Source of the DNA: Cycas panzhihuaensis
Taxonomy: Eukaryota; Cycadophyta
Assembly: GCA_023213395.1 (NCBI GenBank)
Contig: CM041465.1
Coordinates: 195,989,741-196,053,740, forward strand
DNA length: 64,000 nt
Reading direction: 5' to 3'
Shown: one piece after another, positions 46,345 through 61,799 of the stretch
Layout: each line of letters begins with the position of its first letter
How positions within the stretch are numbered: the stretch's first letter is position 1
Position numbers and translations under genes: made by a program
The notes under the pieces: model-generated
Databases searched by the model: none
What the model was told of the DNA's origin: nothing
Seen by the model: only the letters and a program-made list of their open reading frames with translations

Positions 46345-46818
46345 CGTAAATTCTAAAAAGAATTATTGGCTTTTAAAGTCTTAAATCTGTCCTATAATTT
46401 CGTCCACCGCTTCCTACCGGTCATCGTCCATGGCAATGGTCTTACACATATCCAAGCCTGTGTAATTATTAAAAAATTGGAGAGAAGGGTTACATAAAGG
46501 AATGGTGTGATATGGGCCATGGGCTCCTCGCTATTCAAATATGTGAAGCTTACGTAATAGACTCGGGTGCAAACCTTGGATAAAGTCGTGTTTCGGGGTA
46601 GAGTTACGGTTGCAAATGGCTAACAACGACAACACGGCAACGCCAAGCTGTAAGCCAAGCATTCGCTCAATATGAGCGTTGAAGCCTCCACATTCCATAC
46701 AAAGAAGTGGTGGCTCTCTCGGTTGAGGTGGCACGTTGAATTAGGTGGCTTTTGCTTGTGCAAGCGGGGGTCTCTATCCGCTTTGGGCAAACGTCTTGCA
46801 TATCTACTTTAAATGTTA
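46345..46818. other. Region upstream of the candidate unit
   Basis: Would be the promoter of the minus-strand unit. A 67-codon minus frame (46531-46734) is somewhat GC-rich but matches nothing I recognise. Confidence 0.3.
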
Positions 46819-46975
46819 ACGTGGCATTTTTTTAGTAGTTGGTTTAATATTACTCTTTGTTTATATAGATACTTTGTACACCTTTTGTTGTCTATACGTG
46901 GTATTTCTTTTTTTTAGCTTGGTTTAATATTACTCTTTGTTTATATAAATACTTTGTACACCTTATGTTGTCATT
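46819..46975. repeat. Imperfect 77-80-bp tandem duplication
   Basis: Two copies, ACGTGG-start at 46819 and 46896. Both contain GGTTTAATATTACTCTTTGT (46841 and 46921), differing by a few T insertions and substitutions. Confidence 0.92.
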
Positions 46976-46992
46976 TACTCAAGGTAATACTT

Positions 46993-47570
46993 TGAAATAA
47001 CACAAGGTGTGAAGATTCTATAAAATGAAGTAAAAACATTCCGTGAATGTAGGAAAAGGTATAATATTTTTTAAATGATTAATATAGATATGGTAAAGAA
47101 TGAATAATATTTTTTGCCGTATTTGGTGGTTTAAGTCCCTCATTAAAGCATAATACTAATGATATGATTAATACTTCTTATAAAAAAATGTTAAAAATTG
47201 TCCACACAATGAAATGTGTAACATCCATTAAGCATAACATATAGTTATGCTTAATTGATAAGCGAATGTGATGTTGAGTTATTACTTACAAGTTACAAGA
47301 CATTTAGATTTCCTTTAACAACTCCATCATATCGACCTTTATAAATATTAAGATGGCAAGAAGGGACAAAGATGGGATCAATCCCCTCTATTTATACATA
47401 TATCCATATGTATATAGGTGTGTGTGTGTGTGTGTACATACATATATATAAATACACAAACATATGTATATACACGAGTAGGTATATGTGTATGTGTGTG
47501 CGTACACGTTTATGAATATGTGTATATGTATATATAAACACATATGCATATGTATGTATATGTATTAGGG
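46993..47570 (+). repeat. Long direct repeat A, left copy (LTR-like) with short microsatellite
   Basis: From TGAAATAACACAAGGTG the sequence matches 52140-52750 at roughly 80-85% by eye. It includes a conserved hairpin (47229-47253) and ends in a TG/TA-rich microsatellite (about 47395-47570). TG at the start and the position relative to the gag at 51270-52140 suggest a 5' LTR. The LTR right edge and primer-binding site were not found. Confidence 0.6.
47229..47253. repeat. Perfect hairpin TAAGCATAAC-ATATA-GTTATGCTTA
   Basis: 10-bp arms, 5-base loop. The right repeat copy keeps an 8-bp-arm version at 52580-52602. Confidence 0.85.
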
Positions 47571-50500
47571 ATGCATCAATTTTATTTTTATTAAAGTAGT
47601 AAGCTTGTTTGAGTCATGATATATTTCAGGGTGTTGGACCTCTTTCTTTAACACATTATGATGTAACTTGTTTTGTGATTGCTTACATAATACAAAAGGC
47701 AACTAGATTAGCTTAGATAGGCAACATAGTCAAAGGAGTATATGATACGAACAAAAAGAGAATAAAGGGGTAGAACAAGAGTAAGGGTAGAAGATAAGTA
47801 TAAAGTTACAAGATATCCTTTTAAATATGAAATTTAATTAATAGACACAATTTGAAGAGAAGGATTCCACTAAGCCAAAACTCAAATTTCAAACTTTTCA
47901 ACAAGTGTTGGGGCCTTAAAAATAAATAATAAATATAAAAGATATACAGGTTTGAAGTTGTAAAAATAGATAGCAAGCAGTTTGTCAAAGGGTAAATTCA
48001 CACTTTAAGGACCTATTCTAAAGCAATTTTATAGTTTATACTTTAGAATTAGCTTCTAAATTTTACTCCATAATAAAGAGGATACTAAGAGCTTTCCAAC
48101 AAGTGGAAGAAGTCCCAAAACAAATACCATATGAGAGAGTTTTCGCAATTCAAAGTTATAAGATTTAAATATTACTAATTACAGAAATAGAAAAACTTAC
48201 CAAGCTGATAAGTTTGAAAGGGTAAAATATTATCTTAAGTTATCATTTAACCTTGGATAATCATTCTATAATGAAGAGCATATAAAGAACTTTCCAATAA
48301 GTGGTACAACTCCCTAATCAAATGTCAGATGCGAAAGTTATGGTTATTTAAAGTTGGGTTTTTAAATTAGAATTTTATGAAAACTCCATAGTTTTTACAT
48401 CTATAAAGGTAAAATCTTCTAAGAAAAAAATGTTGGAAGAAAAACTTGCAAGGAAGAGTTTTACAAGGAGAAGGTTCAAAAGAGAAGTTTATAAAGAGAA
48501 GAGTTCGTTAGGGAAGGAATTTGTAGGGAAGTAAAAACACGAGGAAAGAACCCTAAAAAACTACACTTAACAAAAAATACCATAACTCTCTCAATACTTG
48601 ATCATTTTTCATGCTCCGCCTATTGATTTGAAGATCTTTAAAAGGGATATTTATCTATATCAAAATATTTTACCTTAGCAAATATTTAAGTTGAGACTTT
48701 AATGTTTTCTCATAGAATTCACTCAATTAAATGAAGTATCACTTCTAAACAACCTTATGCTATTTTTGTGATATCCTATCTAAAGTAATATTTGGACGAT
48801 TCTAATTGCGTTGGAATCCTTATTCTAAAGTACTCATTTCCATGTGATTAAATTTAATTATAAACAACTGTATAGTGTGCCTATTAGCCCAAAATATCAA
48901 AAAGAATGGTGTGGCATTATGAAGAATAATTGACAAACCTTCATGATTTCATTAATAACTTTCTTGTTTATTGATGAAATTTTGTTATAATCATAATAGA
49001 AGTCTATAAATATTTAGTTAGTTAAGGACCATTAAAGAGCTCCCTACGTGAGGATATTTTTAGAAATAAAGGTACTGAGTAGTTGATAATTATACCGATA
49101 GTGACAAATATAAATACATTTTAAGGGCTATTATATATACCATTTCAACAACTAAGCTCAGATTTTTCTCTCAATATTAATGACATTTATGTTAGAGAAT
49201 AAAGGATACTTAAAGAGGGTACAAACTAGAAATTATAAGAGAAGAAGATACATTTTTAGTTTTTCATGTTTTGACACTTGAGTTTTTAGGAAGAGCTTTA
49301 TGATACAAGGGGAGCTTTTGATTAAAAAATTAATTTTGTGATAGAACAAAGGTTAACCAGTTAATTTTGATAACCTTATGTAGGGATTTTTTTGATAATT
49401 TTTTATGGAATGATAAAATTGTTATGTTAAGAACCTTTGGTAAAAGTGTTGCAAATTATCCACATTTGTGTTAGGTGCTATTATAAGTAAGAGGTTGAGA
49501 GCATGAACTCCATTACAAAAGAACACTTAGGATAGAACTTTTCTTCTTATGAATTACTATTATAAATCAAGAAGAGCATCTCCAAAGTAGCCCATATTGA
49601 AAATTTGGGAGGGTTGAGAAGTTCCCACTAATTATTTAAGATAAGATTGAGGAGTCCCATATACTCTAATTAATTTTGTATTTATTGATATAAAGAGGAT
49701 TTGAGTGAGTGAGTCTTCATCTTCCTACAAGGGTTGATAGAATCCCCTTTATATTGCATGATGAACTTTATCATATCATGTGTTGGCTTGAGTAACTATT
49801 GACATATGCATGTGTGTGACCTATTGTTGCAATCTTCTCAGACCACTTTATAAGTGTTAAGGTTTTATGATTAAGATAGGATAATAAGTCCCTTATTCTC
49901 TTATTGTTGTGTATGTCTAAGGGTAAGGAGTCCCTTTTGGTTACTCTTTATGAATTAGGGTAAGAAGTCCCCTATGTTATGCTAATATATGCACGAAGGT
50001 GAGAAGTCCCCTCTGGTTTTTACTTGTGCACAAGGATGAGGAGTCCTCTCTGGTTATTATTTGTGCAGGTAGGTAAGGAGTCCCTTATGTTATGGTTATT
50101 TATGCATGAGAATGAGGAGTCTTCTCTCATTTATGGTTAATAATATGGTGTGTAGCCTATGGTTTGTATAATAAGATAGTCCCTTTAGATTATTACAACA
50201 ATGAGCCATATGTGATATAATATTTTTTAATTTAGATTGAAGTGTAATATATAAGTATATATATAATGTTATAACAAAAATCAAGAGATGGTAGCAACTA
50301 CGTCTCTATAAACTTTTATCTACAGAACATACTTTCTTTGAAGGGGTAGGTTGGGATTATGTGAAGAGTGCCTACTAGCATTCTAATATTCATATCATTT
50401 GCTTGAGCTCGGGGCACTTTCCTCTTTAGGATTGTAAAAGGTTGGGCAGTGAATCCATCCAAAGTAATATAGCTGGGTCTTCCCCTTTTCTATTAAAATA

Positions 50501-51269
50501 TTTGGCATATTATTCCATTTGATGATTACTATTTTATGTTCTCTTGTATGATTACAAGTATTGCTTTAAACAAAAGAGACATATTTATAAATGTATAAGC
50601 ACCCCTATTCTCTTAAAAATTGCCATATCATATAAGTAATACTTCTACTAAATTCATAGAGAAAATTAATAAATAACTTAAGCTTTTAGCAAATTTCATT
50701 TGGATAGCTTAGCACTTACCTATTTGAATACGCATTTATCATGTGTATTATGTTTCTAGCAGGGTTGTGATAATTGTAGTATCCAAACATAGGTTTTGAA
50801 GCCTCACGAAGGTTTTGAAGGCTCACAATAAAAGCATCTAAACAATAGTTATTTGAGGTTACACAATTAATAAGATTACTTAGTTTGGGTAAAGGATGGA
50901 GAGAATCCTACCAACAAAAGATGCAAGAGTTACCCAAGAGTTCCAAGGAGGCTTAACACTTAAGGGATGGTAACAAAAGAGTATACAAGGCAAAGAGAAG
51001 ACCACCAAAATGAAGCATTAGTAGAGATGGTTTGAAGTTTACAAGAGTAACTAAGAAGTTATAAAAAGAATAGTGAGAGAATTATCAAAAATCATGAAAT
51101 TATGCTTTATAATATCTAGAGGACCATGGAATAAGAGAAGTTTTAAAGGATTCAGAACATAAGAAGAAATAGGAGAATAAGTAGATCATAAGAAGTGTCC
51201 ACCCATGAACACTTAAGTAAAAGGATTAAGTTAAAAACATGAGGTCATAATGAGGAAAACCACTCTATA
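47571..51269. other. Probable LTR/leader region of the gag-only element
   Basis: No coding domain. It holds a decayed direct duplication (about 47990-48160 and 48215-48350, each with GAGCTTTCCAA.AAGTGG or AACTTTCCAATAAGTGG), a purine-rich run (48420-48560) and a 37-39-bp minisatellite (49880-50150). No convincing primer-binding site. Confidence 0.4.
49880..50150 (+). repeat. 37-39-bp minisatellite
   Basis: The core AAGGAGTCCC and variants occur at 49925, 49962, 50001, 50038, 50075 and 50114, spacing 37, 39, 37, 37 and 39 bp, with a weaker unit before the first. Confidence 0.9.
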
Positions 51270-52140
51270 AGCATAATACCCTCCAATGAAACCTTAAGGT
51301 TAAGGTAAAGAGAACATGAAGGTAGGAGAAATACACTGCAATTTGAGATGAGAAAGGTGATGCTACCAACTTTATAGAAGAAGTCAAGAAAGAGGATGAG
51401 GCAGAATCATGGCTATTAAATATGAAGAAATGTTTTAGCTTAAATGACTTCAAGTCTAATAAGAATTTGAGAGTGGCAATGCACAACTCGATAGGTAAAT
51501 CATCTTTATGGTGGAAGCACCATAATAAAATAAAAGGCTTTTGAGAAAGAGATATTAAATGGAGTAAATTGATGAAGTATTTTAAGCAAAAATACCCTTT
51601 AGAACGATGTTATGATAAGAAAATAAAGACATTCCATGCACTAAAATACAAAAGGAGGTGGATAAATGAATATGAGAGGGAGTTTATGGAATTGCTTTAG
51701 TATGTATTATATATCAAAGAGGAGAAAGTTAAAACTCATTAGTTCATTAGTGAGTTAAATGAAAGTATAGAAAACAAGATCAAGATATTGGACCCAAGAC
51801 CCTAAAGGAGGCAATCTATAAGGCTAGGTGTAGTGAAGATCAATAGTCATGGATATAGGACAAGTTAGGGAGATGGAAAGGAAATAAACAAATAGGGTCA
51901 AGGCCATTGAAGGAAGATTTTAGATCTCTAAAATTCAGTTAAGGAGTGAGAACTTAAAATTTTTTCCTAAGGCAATCCAAAGCCCAACTTATCACAAGGT
52001 AGAGCCCTAAGAGACTTAGGAGAAATTAGATGTTACAATTGTAATGAGAAAGGTCATATTGCTACTAATTGCCCGCATAAGTTAAACATGGGAGGAGTAG
52101 CTCATTATGTAGAAATACAACCTAGGGCAAGACTTAAAGA
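51270..52140 (+). pseudogene. gag: Gypsy-type gag with intact zinc knuckle
   Basis: The plus strand reads EAESWLLNMKKCFSLNDF, VAMHNSIGKSSLWWKHH and MKYFKQKYPLERCYDKK, the pattern of the Retrotrans_gag domain. After several stops it reads R-C-YN-C-NEKG-H-IATN-C-PHK at about 52032-52080, an intact CX2CX4HX4C knuckle. In-frame stops occur near 51541, 51700, 51737 and 51806. No protease or pol follows: the sequence passes straight into the right copy of direct repeat A. Either pol was deleted or this is a gag-only (TR-GAG-like) element. Confidence 0.8.
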
Positions 52141-52730
52141 ATAACATAAGGTATGAAGATTCCATAAAAATAAAGTGGAAACATCCCATGAACTTAGGAA
52201 AAAGTATAAAATTTTAAAAATGATTAATATAGGTATGCTAAAGAATGAATAATATTTTTGTCATTTTTCTTAGTTCAAGGCCCTCATTAAACCACAATAC
52301 TAATGATATGACTAATACTTCCTATAAGAAAAATATAAAAAATTATCCACATAATGAAATAACAAGAATTGTAGTCTAATATATGATATATACCTAATAA
52401 TTATTTTTTAATATATAAATATTTAGAATGAAAGACACACTCTATAAGATTGATTCAATCAAGTATTAATCATTATGTTTTTATCTTGATGGAAATCATA
52501 TATAGTCCTATTTACACTAGGCACATAATGTATGGTTGTAACATAATGCAATATCATAGGGTAATGCGTAAAATCCCCCAAGCATAACATACAATTATGC
52601 TTAACTAATAAGCATGAATATGATGTTGACTTATTACTCGCAAGTTATAATACATTTTAATTTCCTTTAACAACTCCATCATATTAATCTTTATAGATCT
52701 TTAGATGGCAAAAGAGGTGAAGAGGGGACT
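52140..52730 (+). repeat. Long direct repeat A, right copy (LTR-like)
   Basis: Matches 46996-47400 from AATAACATAAGGTATGAAG onward. About 185 bp (52376-52568) has no counterpart in the left copy, so it was inserted here or lost there. The hairpin at 52580-52602 is conserved. It ends in the same TATCCATATGTGTGTG transition into a microsatellite. Confidence 0.75.
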
Positions 52731-57010
<4,280 letters not shown>

Positions 57011-57368
57011 TACCATTGAGATAATTTTTTAAAATTTTACTTTATTTCTAAAAAAATGCTCTAGGATTTAAAGAATCCATAATTTACTATTTGTTTCTTT
57101 TTATACACCTTAAAAAAAAATGTTATAAAAATAAAGAAATAAAATTAACGAAAACTACAAAATTGTTCTTGCATAGGATCAATTGGCTTTTGAAAGGCCA
57201 ACTCAATAACGAACTATCATGGCAACCATAGGTTGAGTGTAGTGATATGGTCTTATACTTTTTTAAAATGCTTGGTGAATTTGTTAATATCATATACTCC
57301 ACTTGTTAGAAACTTTTATATCCATGATAATCCCTCAATCTATGAGTATAATTAATATGATATATGTG
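57011..57368. other. AT-rich interval left of L1
   Basis: Nothing coding. It ends with ATATATGTG (57360-57368), the left copy of the L1 target duplication. Confidence 0.5.
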
Positions 57369-57689
57369 TTTTTTTTTTTTTGGTAAAAAATAAAAGGGAT
57401 TTTAGTAGGTCCCTAAACCTTTTACAACAATTGCCTTTCGGCTATGAAATAATATGGCCATGAGATGCCCATGGCCTAGCAGAACTAGACACCCATACTA
57501 TCTAAAAAAGCCATAACAAACCTAAGGGCTAGCTCTCCCAACTCTGGGATAACACATCCAGTCTAACTAGACTCAGGAGCTCCTCTAGAAAGTTCTCTTT
57601 CCATACCCTCGTTCTCTTGTTTAAAACTGCCTAATTGGCTAGCTAATCTACAACTGCATTGCCCTCCTTATACGTGTGCCAAATCTGAG

Positions 57690-57990
57690 TGCTCTGTTTG
57701 GATCTTAAAATATGTTAAGCATCCCTCATCATGTCCACATTGTGCCAATCAGCCTTTGTCTCCCCCCTGAGGATCCTGATCACGTTCAAAGAATCTCCTT
57801 CTATCATTACCTTATTGCGATCATCCTCATCTATCATAGTTATAACTTTCTGCATAGCCTTATGTTCAGCACTATGGTTTGTCTATTGGCCATAGTATTT
57901 TGCAAAGGCCCACCTGACCATATCATCTAGGTATTTGCATAGGCCACCCCCTCCAGCCTCATATGGGTTGCTTTTTAACGCCCTATCAAA
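57690..57990 (-). pseudogene. L1 RNase H domain (broken)
   Basis: Minus-strand frames read AEHKAMQKVITMIDEDDR and VMIEGDSLNVIRIL, then WHNVDMMRDA, the same block order as in the LINE fragment at 18986-19530. RNase H in plant L1 sits C-terminal to RT and removes RNA from the hybrid. Stops interrupt it. Confidence 0.75.
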
Positions 57991-58221
57991 ATTTATTTTA
58001 ACCCAGTTTTCACTAGGTGGCCGCTAAAGGCACTTCCTCCTTTTTACACTAGTGATATTTAGTCTCCTAAGCCCCCAACCATCCATAATGCTTCCGTCCC
58101 CCTTTGGGACACCTTCCTCATCTAAAGGTTTTAACATTTCTACTATTGCCATACAAATCACCTCCTAGAGCCTAAAATCATCTGATTCCTTCCCTTGGAA
58201 TATTCTTCTATTATGTTCCTT

Positions 58222-58810
58222 CTAAATGGTCCATACCGCTATAGGCATAATTAAATTCCATAACAAGCCCAATGTCTTACTCCTAAAAGGAGACTTCCAC
58301 ATCATCCATTGATCTAACATGGACTTAGGACACACCCAAGCTATCCCAATTTTGGACCAGATATAAACCCAAATTCCCCTAGAGAAGGGGCAATGAATGC
58401 TAATATGGTCCAACGACTCCTCTTCCTTCTTGTAGAGCACACATCTATTCTGCATGGCAAAGCCTCGCCTATGAAGATCATCAATTATCAATATATTATT
58501 CTATAAACAAAACCACCAGAAAACTGCCACCTTAGGGATAAGCCCCAACTTCCATACCCTAACCAACAACGGGTTCTTACCAAACCCCTCCTCCATACAT
58601 ATAGTTTGGTAACCCTCCTTCATGGTGTACACCCCAAAAGGGGAGTATGACCATAATTGTATCGGCCATAGGCCTTTTAGGGATATACCATTGATTTATC
58701 TCACTCTTAAAGATCTGAATATTTTCTCCCCAATCCTGAGTCCCTTGTAACTCCTCTAGGGATCTCCAAGCTCTATCTTTACCCTGACCCTCCCAGTAAT
58801 CCTTGACCAT
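58222..58810 (-). pseudogene. L1 zf-RVT region (broken)
   Basis: 58222-58491 reads RRGFAMQNRCVLYKKEEESL followed by DHISIHCPFSRGIW, the zinc-binding module found after RT in plant LINEs, with one Cys of the first pair replaced by Tyr. 58577-58810 holds the preceding linker. Confidence 0.78.
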
Positions 58811-58899
58811 CGTACAAAAGGTTCCTTCATATACACCCTATAAAATATCAATGTTGGGTCTATCTTTTAGTTTGTAATTTCTACACCATTTTTCCTCCC

Positions 58900-60407
58900 A
58901 AAACCTCATGCTTTCCCTATTCCCTAACTTCCATCTCATGCCAGTAATTAAAATGGATCTTACATGAACTAAACTCTTTTAGATAGAGGAACCAGAAACA
59001 TCCCCCACCTCATCTTTTAAGAAGTGCCTACCCCCTAAGTACTTTTTGTCAATGATATTGCCCCATTGGACACCTTCGTCTTTCGCCAGTCTCTAACCAA
59101 GCTTGGCTACCAGAGTCCTATTAAAGAACCCAAGTCTTCTGATGTTAAGTCCAGCCACCCACCTAGGCCTATAACCTTTGTCCCAAGTGACCAGATGGAT
59201 TCTATCCTTATCCTCTATTTTGGACTAGAGGAATCTTTTCTGAATGCCTTTTAAGATGAAAATAAACATTATATAAACTGGGATGCTTTGCAAAGAGTCT
59301 GCCACCTACTGAATTTTGCCCGCTTGACTAAGAAGGGATCCTTTTCAACCAACCAATTTCCTTTATATCCTATTCATAATAGGATTCCAAAGAGCCTTGC
59401 TCATATTTCCCACAAATAGAGGCATCCCTAAGTAAGTGGTTAGGAGAGGTCTGATAAGGATCTCGATCTCCCTGTTGATCCTCCTTTGCAATCTCTCAGG
59501 GATGTTAATAAAGAAGATAGAGCTCTTCTCTAGGTCAATTCTTTAATTTGCAGCCTTTTCATAAGCCTGGAGCCCCATCTTAAATGCTCTAGCTTCCCCT
59601 AAAGCTGCCTTACCTGAAAAGATATTATCATCGATGAACTGATGATAAACAATATTATCAGTGCTGGATGAGGGCTTTAGCCCAGACACCTAACCTTCCT
59701 TTTGGCCTCCTTAATATCCCTCTCTAATATTTCTGCGATAATGATAAATAGATAGGGGATAAGGGATCCCCTTGCCTTAATCCTACAAAACCAGGGAAGA
59801 AGGGAGTCAAACTACCATTTATCAATACAAGAAAAGATGGGTTGGATATACAACACCTCATCTAATCCCTCTAAACCTTATCAAAGATGAAAGCCTGGAG
59901 ACAATCAATTAAGTAGTCCCAAGCCACCCAGTCTTAAACTTTGGACATGTCAATTTTCACAAACATACCAGCTTCTTTCTTGTGGTAAACCAAATAGACA
60001 GTCTCATGGACTACTATAATACCATCTAAGATTTATCTGCATTTCTCAAATCTATCTTGATTTCAGGATATGAGAAGCAACAAGTATTCCTTTAGTCTAT
60101 TCACCAAAATTTTAGCAAGGATTTTGTATTTTACATTATAGAGGCTTATCAGTCTAAACTCCTCCATGGCTTTCGCCCCTTCCTTCTTTAGGATCAACAC
60201 CAGGAAGGTAGCCTGCCACTCCTTTAAAATTGTTTTCTTCTCAAGGAATTCATTCAGAGCCAGTTTTAGATCCTCCTTGATTATATCCTAGAGTTCTTAG
60301 AAAAAACCCATAGGGAAACCATCTGGCCCAGGAGCTTTATCTTGACTCATATTGAAGAGGGCCTTCTCCATTTCCTTTAGTGTAAAAAGATCCATCAGCC
60401 TTATATT
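58900..60407 (-). pseudogene. L1 reverse transcriptase (broken)
   Basis: The catalytic box reads FIDD (usual FADD) at 59627-59638, within HQFIDDNIFSGKAALGEARA, as in non-LTR RTs. Upstream blocks around 59900-60330 give the conserved RT fingers/palm region. A decayed KTAFDKV-type stretch lies near 60000 but is hard to read through stops. Confidence 0.8.
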
Positions 60408-60989
60408 CTAATCTTCTTTGATCAACTTCGGGATATATCCCCTAAGATCCTTTCTTAAGTCCATCTCTTGACAATCGGGTTCTTCGAATAAATTCTTGAA
60501 GTATTCCACCGCTATGCCCTTGATTTCTTCTCCTGTCTCATGATTAACTATATCCGTGCTACACAGAGTATTTATTCTATTGTAGGACCTATGTTTTAGT
60601 GTAGACATATGAAAAAACTTAGTGTTACTGTCTCCCTCTGCCAGCCAGAGTGCCCTAGACTTCTGTTTCCAATGGATTTCCTCGTTGGCCAACACATCTT
60701 CCAAGTTTTTTATAGTCAAACGTTCCATCTGGTTCAAAATGGTAGACCTACCTTCCTCTTGGATTCTACCCTCAACCATATTAAGGTCCTTAAGAAGTAT
60801 GCTTTTGGCCTTGAAAATGTTTTCGAAGACTTCTTTATTCCAAACTTTAATCTATCTTTTAACCCAATTCAACGTTTTTGAGAATCTAGACATAGCGTGG
60901 CCCACCACCGGGGCACTCCACCATTCCTTAACCCGATCCCTAAGATCAAGGTGCCTCAACCACATAAGCTCAAACTAAAAGGGGACCCC
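60408..60989 (-). pseudogene. L1 linker between endonuclease and RT
   Basis: 60408-60779 is a 123-codon open block: HWKQKSRALWLAEGDSNTKF, FHMSTLKHRSYNRI, and YFKNLFEEPD. This is the highly characteristic segment N-terminal to RT in plant L1 elements (W.QKSR..WL..GD.NTKFFH). Confidence 0.92.
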
Positions 60990-61712
60990 ATGGTGTTTAC
61001 CTAAGGTATTAAACTCCAACATTAGAGGTGAATGATCAGAGGCCACCTTTGGGAGCGCCTCTAATTTGATATCTTCATGGAGCCTCATCCATTCATAGTT
61101 GATCAACACCTTATCTAACTTTATTTGGCTATGATTGTACACCAATCTCTTGTTTGACTAGGTGTACCTAGCCCCTTTAAGTGGGGTATCCAACAGCCCA
61201 CCTTTCTATAAGAAATCCCCCAGGTCTGACATACTCCTGGACCATCCCTCTTAACCCCCTTTCTTTTCTCTTAGGGATAGGGTCGTATTTAAGTCCCCCG
61301 TAACTAGAAAAGGGCCCTTCCAATCTTTATGGACATCTATGATCCTATCCTAAAGATTATTTTTTCCTTCCATAGTTATAGGAGTATAGATATTCATGGT
61401 AAGCCACTGGATATTCGTTCTCCTGCACATGAAGCAAATGGTCATGAAGTGATCTTCCTAAGCCATACCTGTCCCTTGCCAGACTCTTGGGTTCTAAAGA
61501 ACTGTCATACCACCCGAGCCAATAGATCCCTCTTTTGCCAGCATCTATACATTCCTCAAAATCTTGTTTTTCACCTCTAATCCCTTATCCTTCTCATGTT
61601 TTGTTTCCTGCAACATCATAATATCCCCTCTTATTCTAGTTTTTAATTCCTTGACAACTCTCTTCTTAGAGGGGGCATTCAGGCCCTTAACATTCTAGGA
61701 TAATATCCTCAT
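60990..61712 (-). pseudogene. L1 ORF2 endonuclease (broken)
   Basis: The ORF2 ATG is at 61712 (MRILS*NVKGLN, where the conserved Trp codon of SWNV is now TAG). Then MLQETKHEK (catalytic Glu), a TGDLNTTL block (usual GDFN) and ASDHSPL near the C-terminus are readable. These are the APE-type endonuclease motifs that nick target DNA. Several other stops occur (for example near 61640). Confidence 0.85.
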
Positions 61713-61799
61713 GACCAACATGGGGGCCTTCCACACCAACCCTAAAGGGTCATCTTCTGCTCTTGAGAAACGGTCCTTTAATTGCCCCTTCCTTTAGGG

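Larger units (their letters stand above)
45080..46345 (-). other. Candidate spliced host transcription unit
   Basis: Three exon-like blocks on the minus strand are each bounded by good splice signals: exon 1 to 46255, exon 2 45888-45849, exon 3 45406-45271. A TATA-like CTTTAAAAGC (near 46371-46381) lies about 30 bp before the predicted start near 46340. The ATG at 46273-46271 gives only a 17-codon peptide through exons 1-2. Another frame is open across exons 2 and 3 (about 59 codons) but lacks an ATG. It could be a 5'-UTR-rich mRNA, a long non-coding RNA or a pseudogene. Possible AATAAA signal at 45104-45099. No product recognised. Confidence 0.4.

Noticed and set aside
46531-46734. 67-codon minus-strand frame as a host gene
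   Set aside because: No recognised domain, no supporting splice or context signal beyond being upstream of the candidate unit.
49880-50150. Regularly spaced repeats that might look like a CRISPR array
   Set aside because: The spacing is tandem and the intervening sequence is itself repeated. The setting is a plant retroelement, and no cas genes are present.
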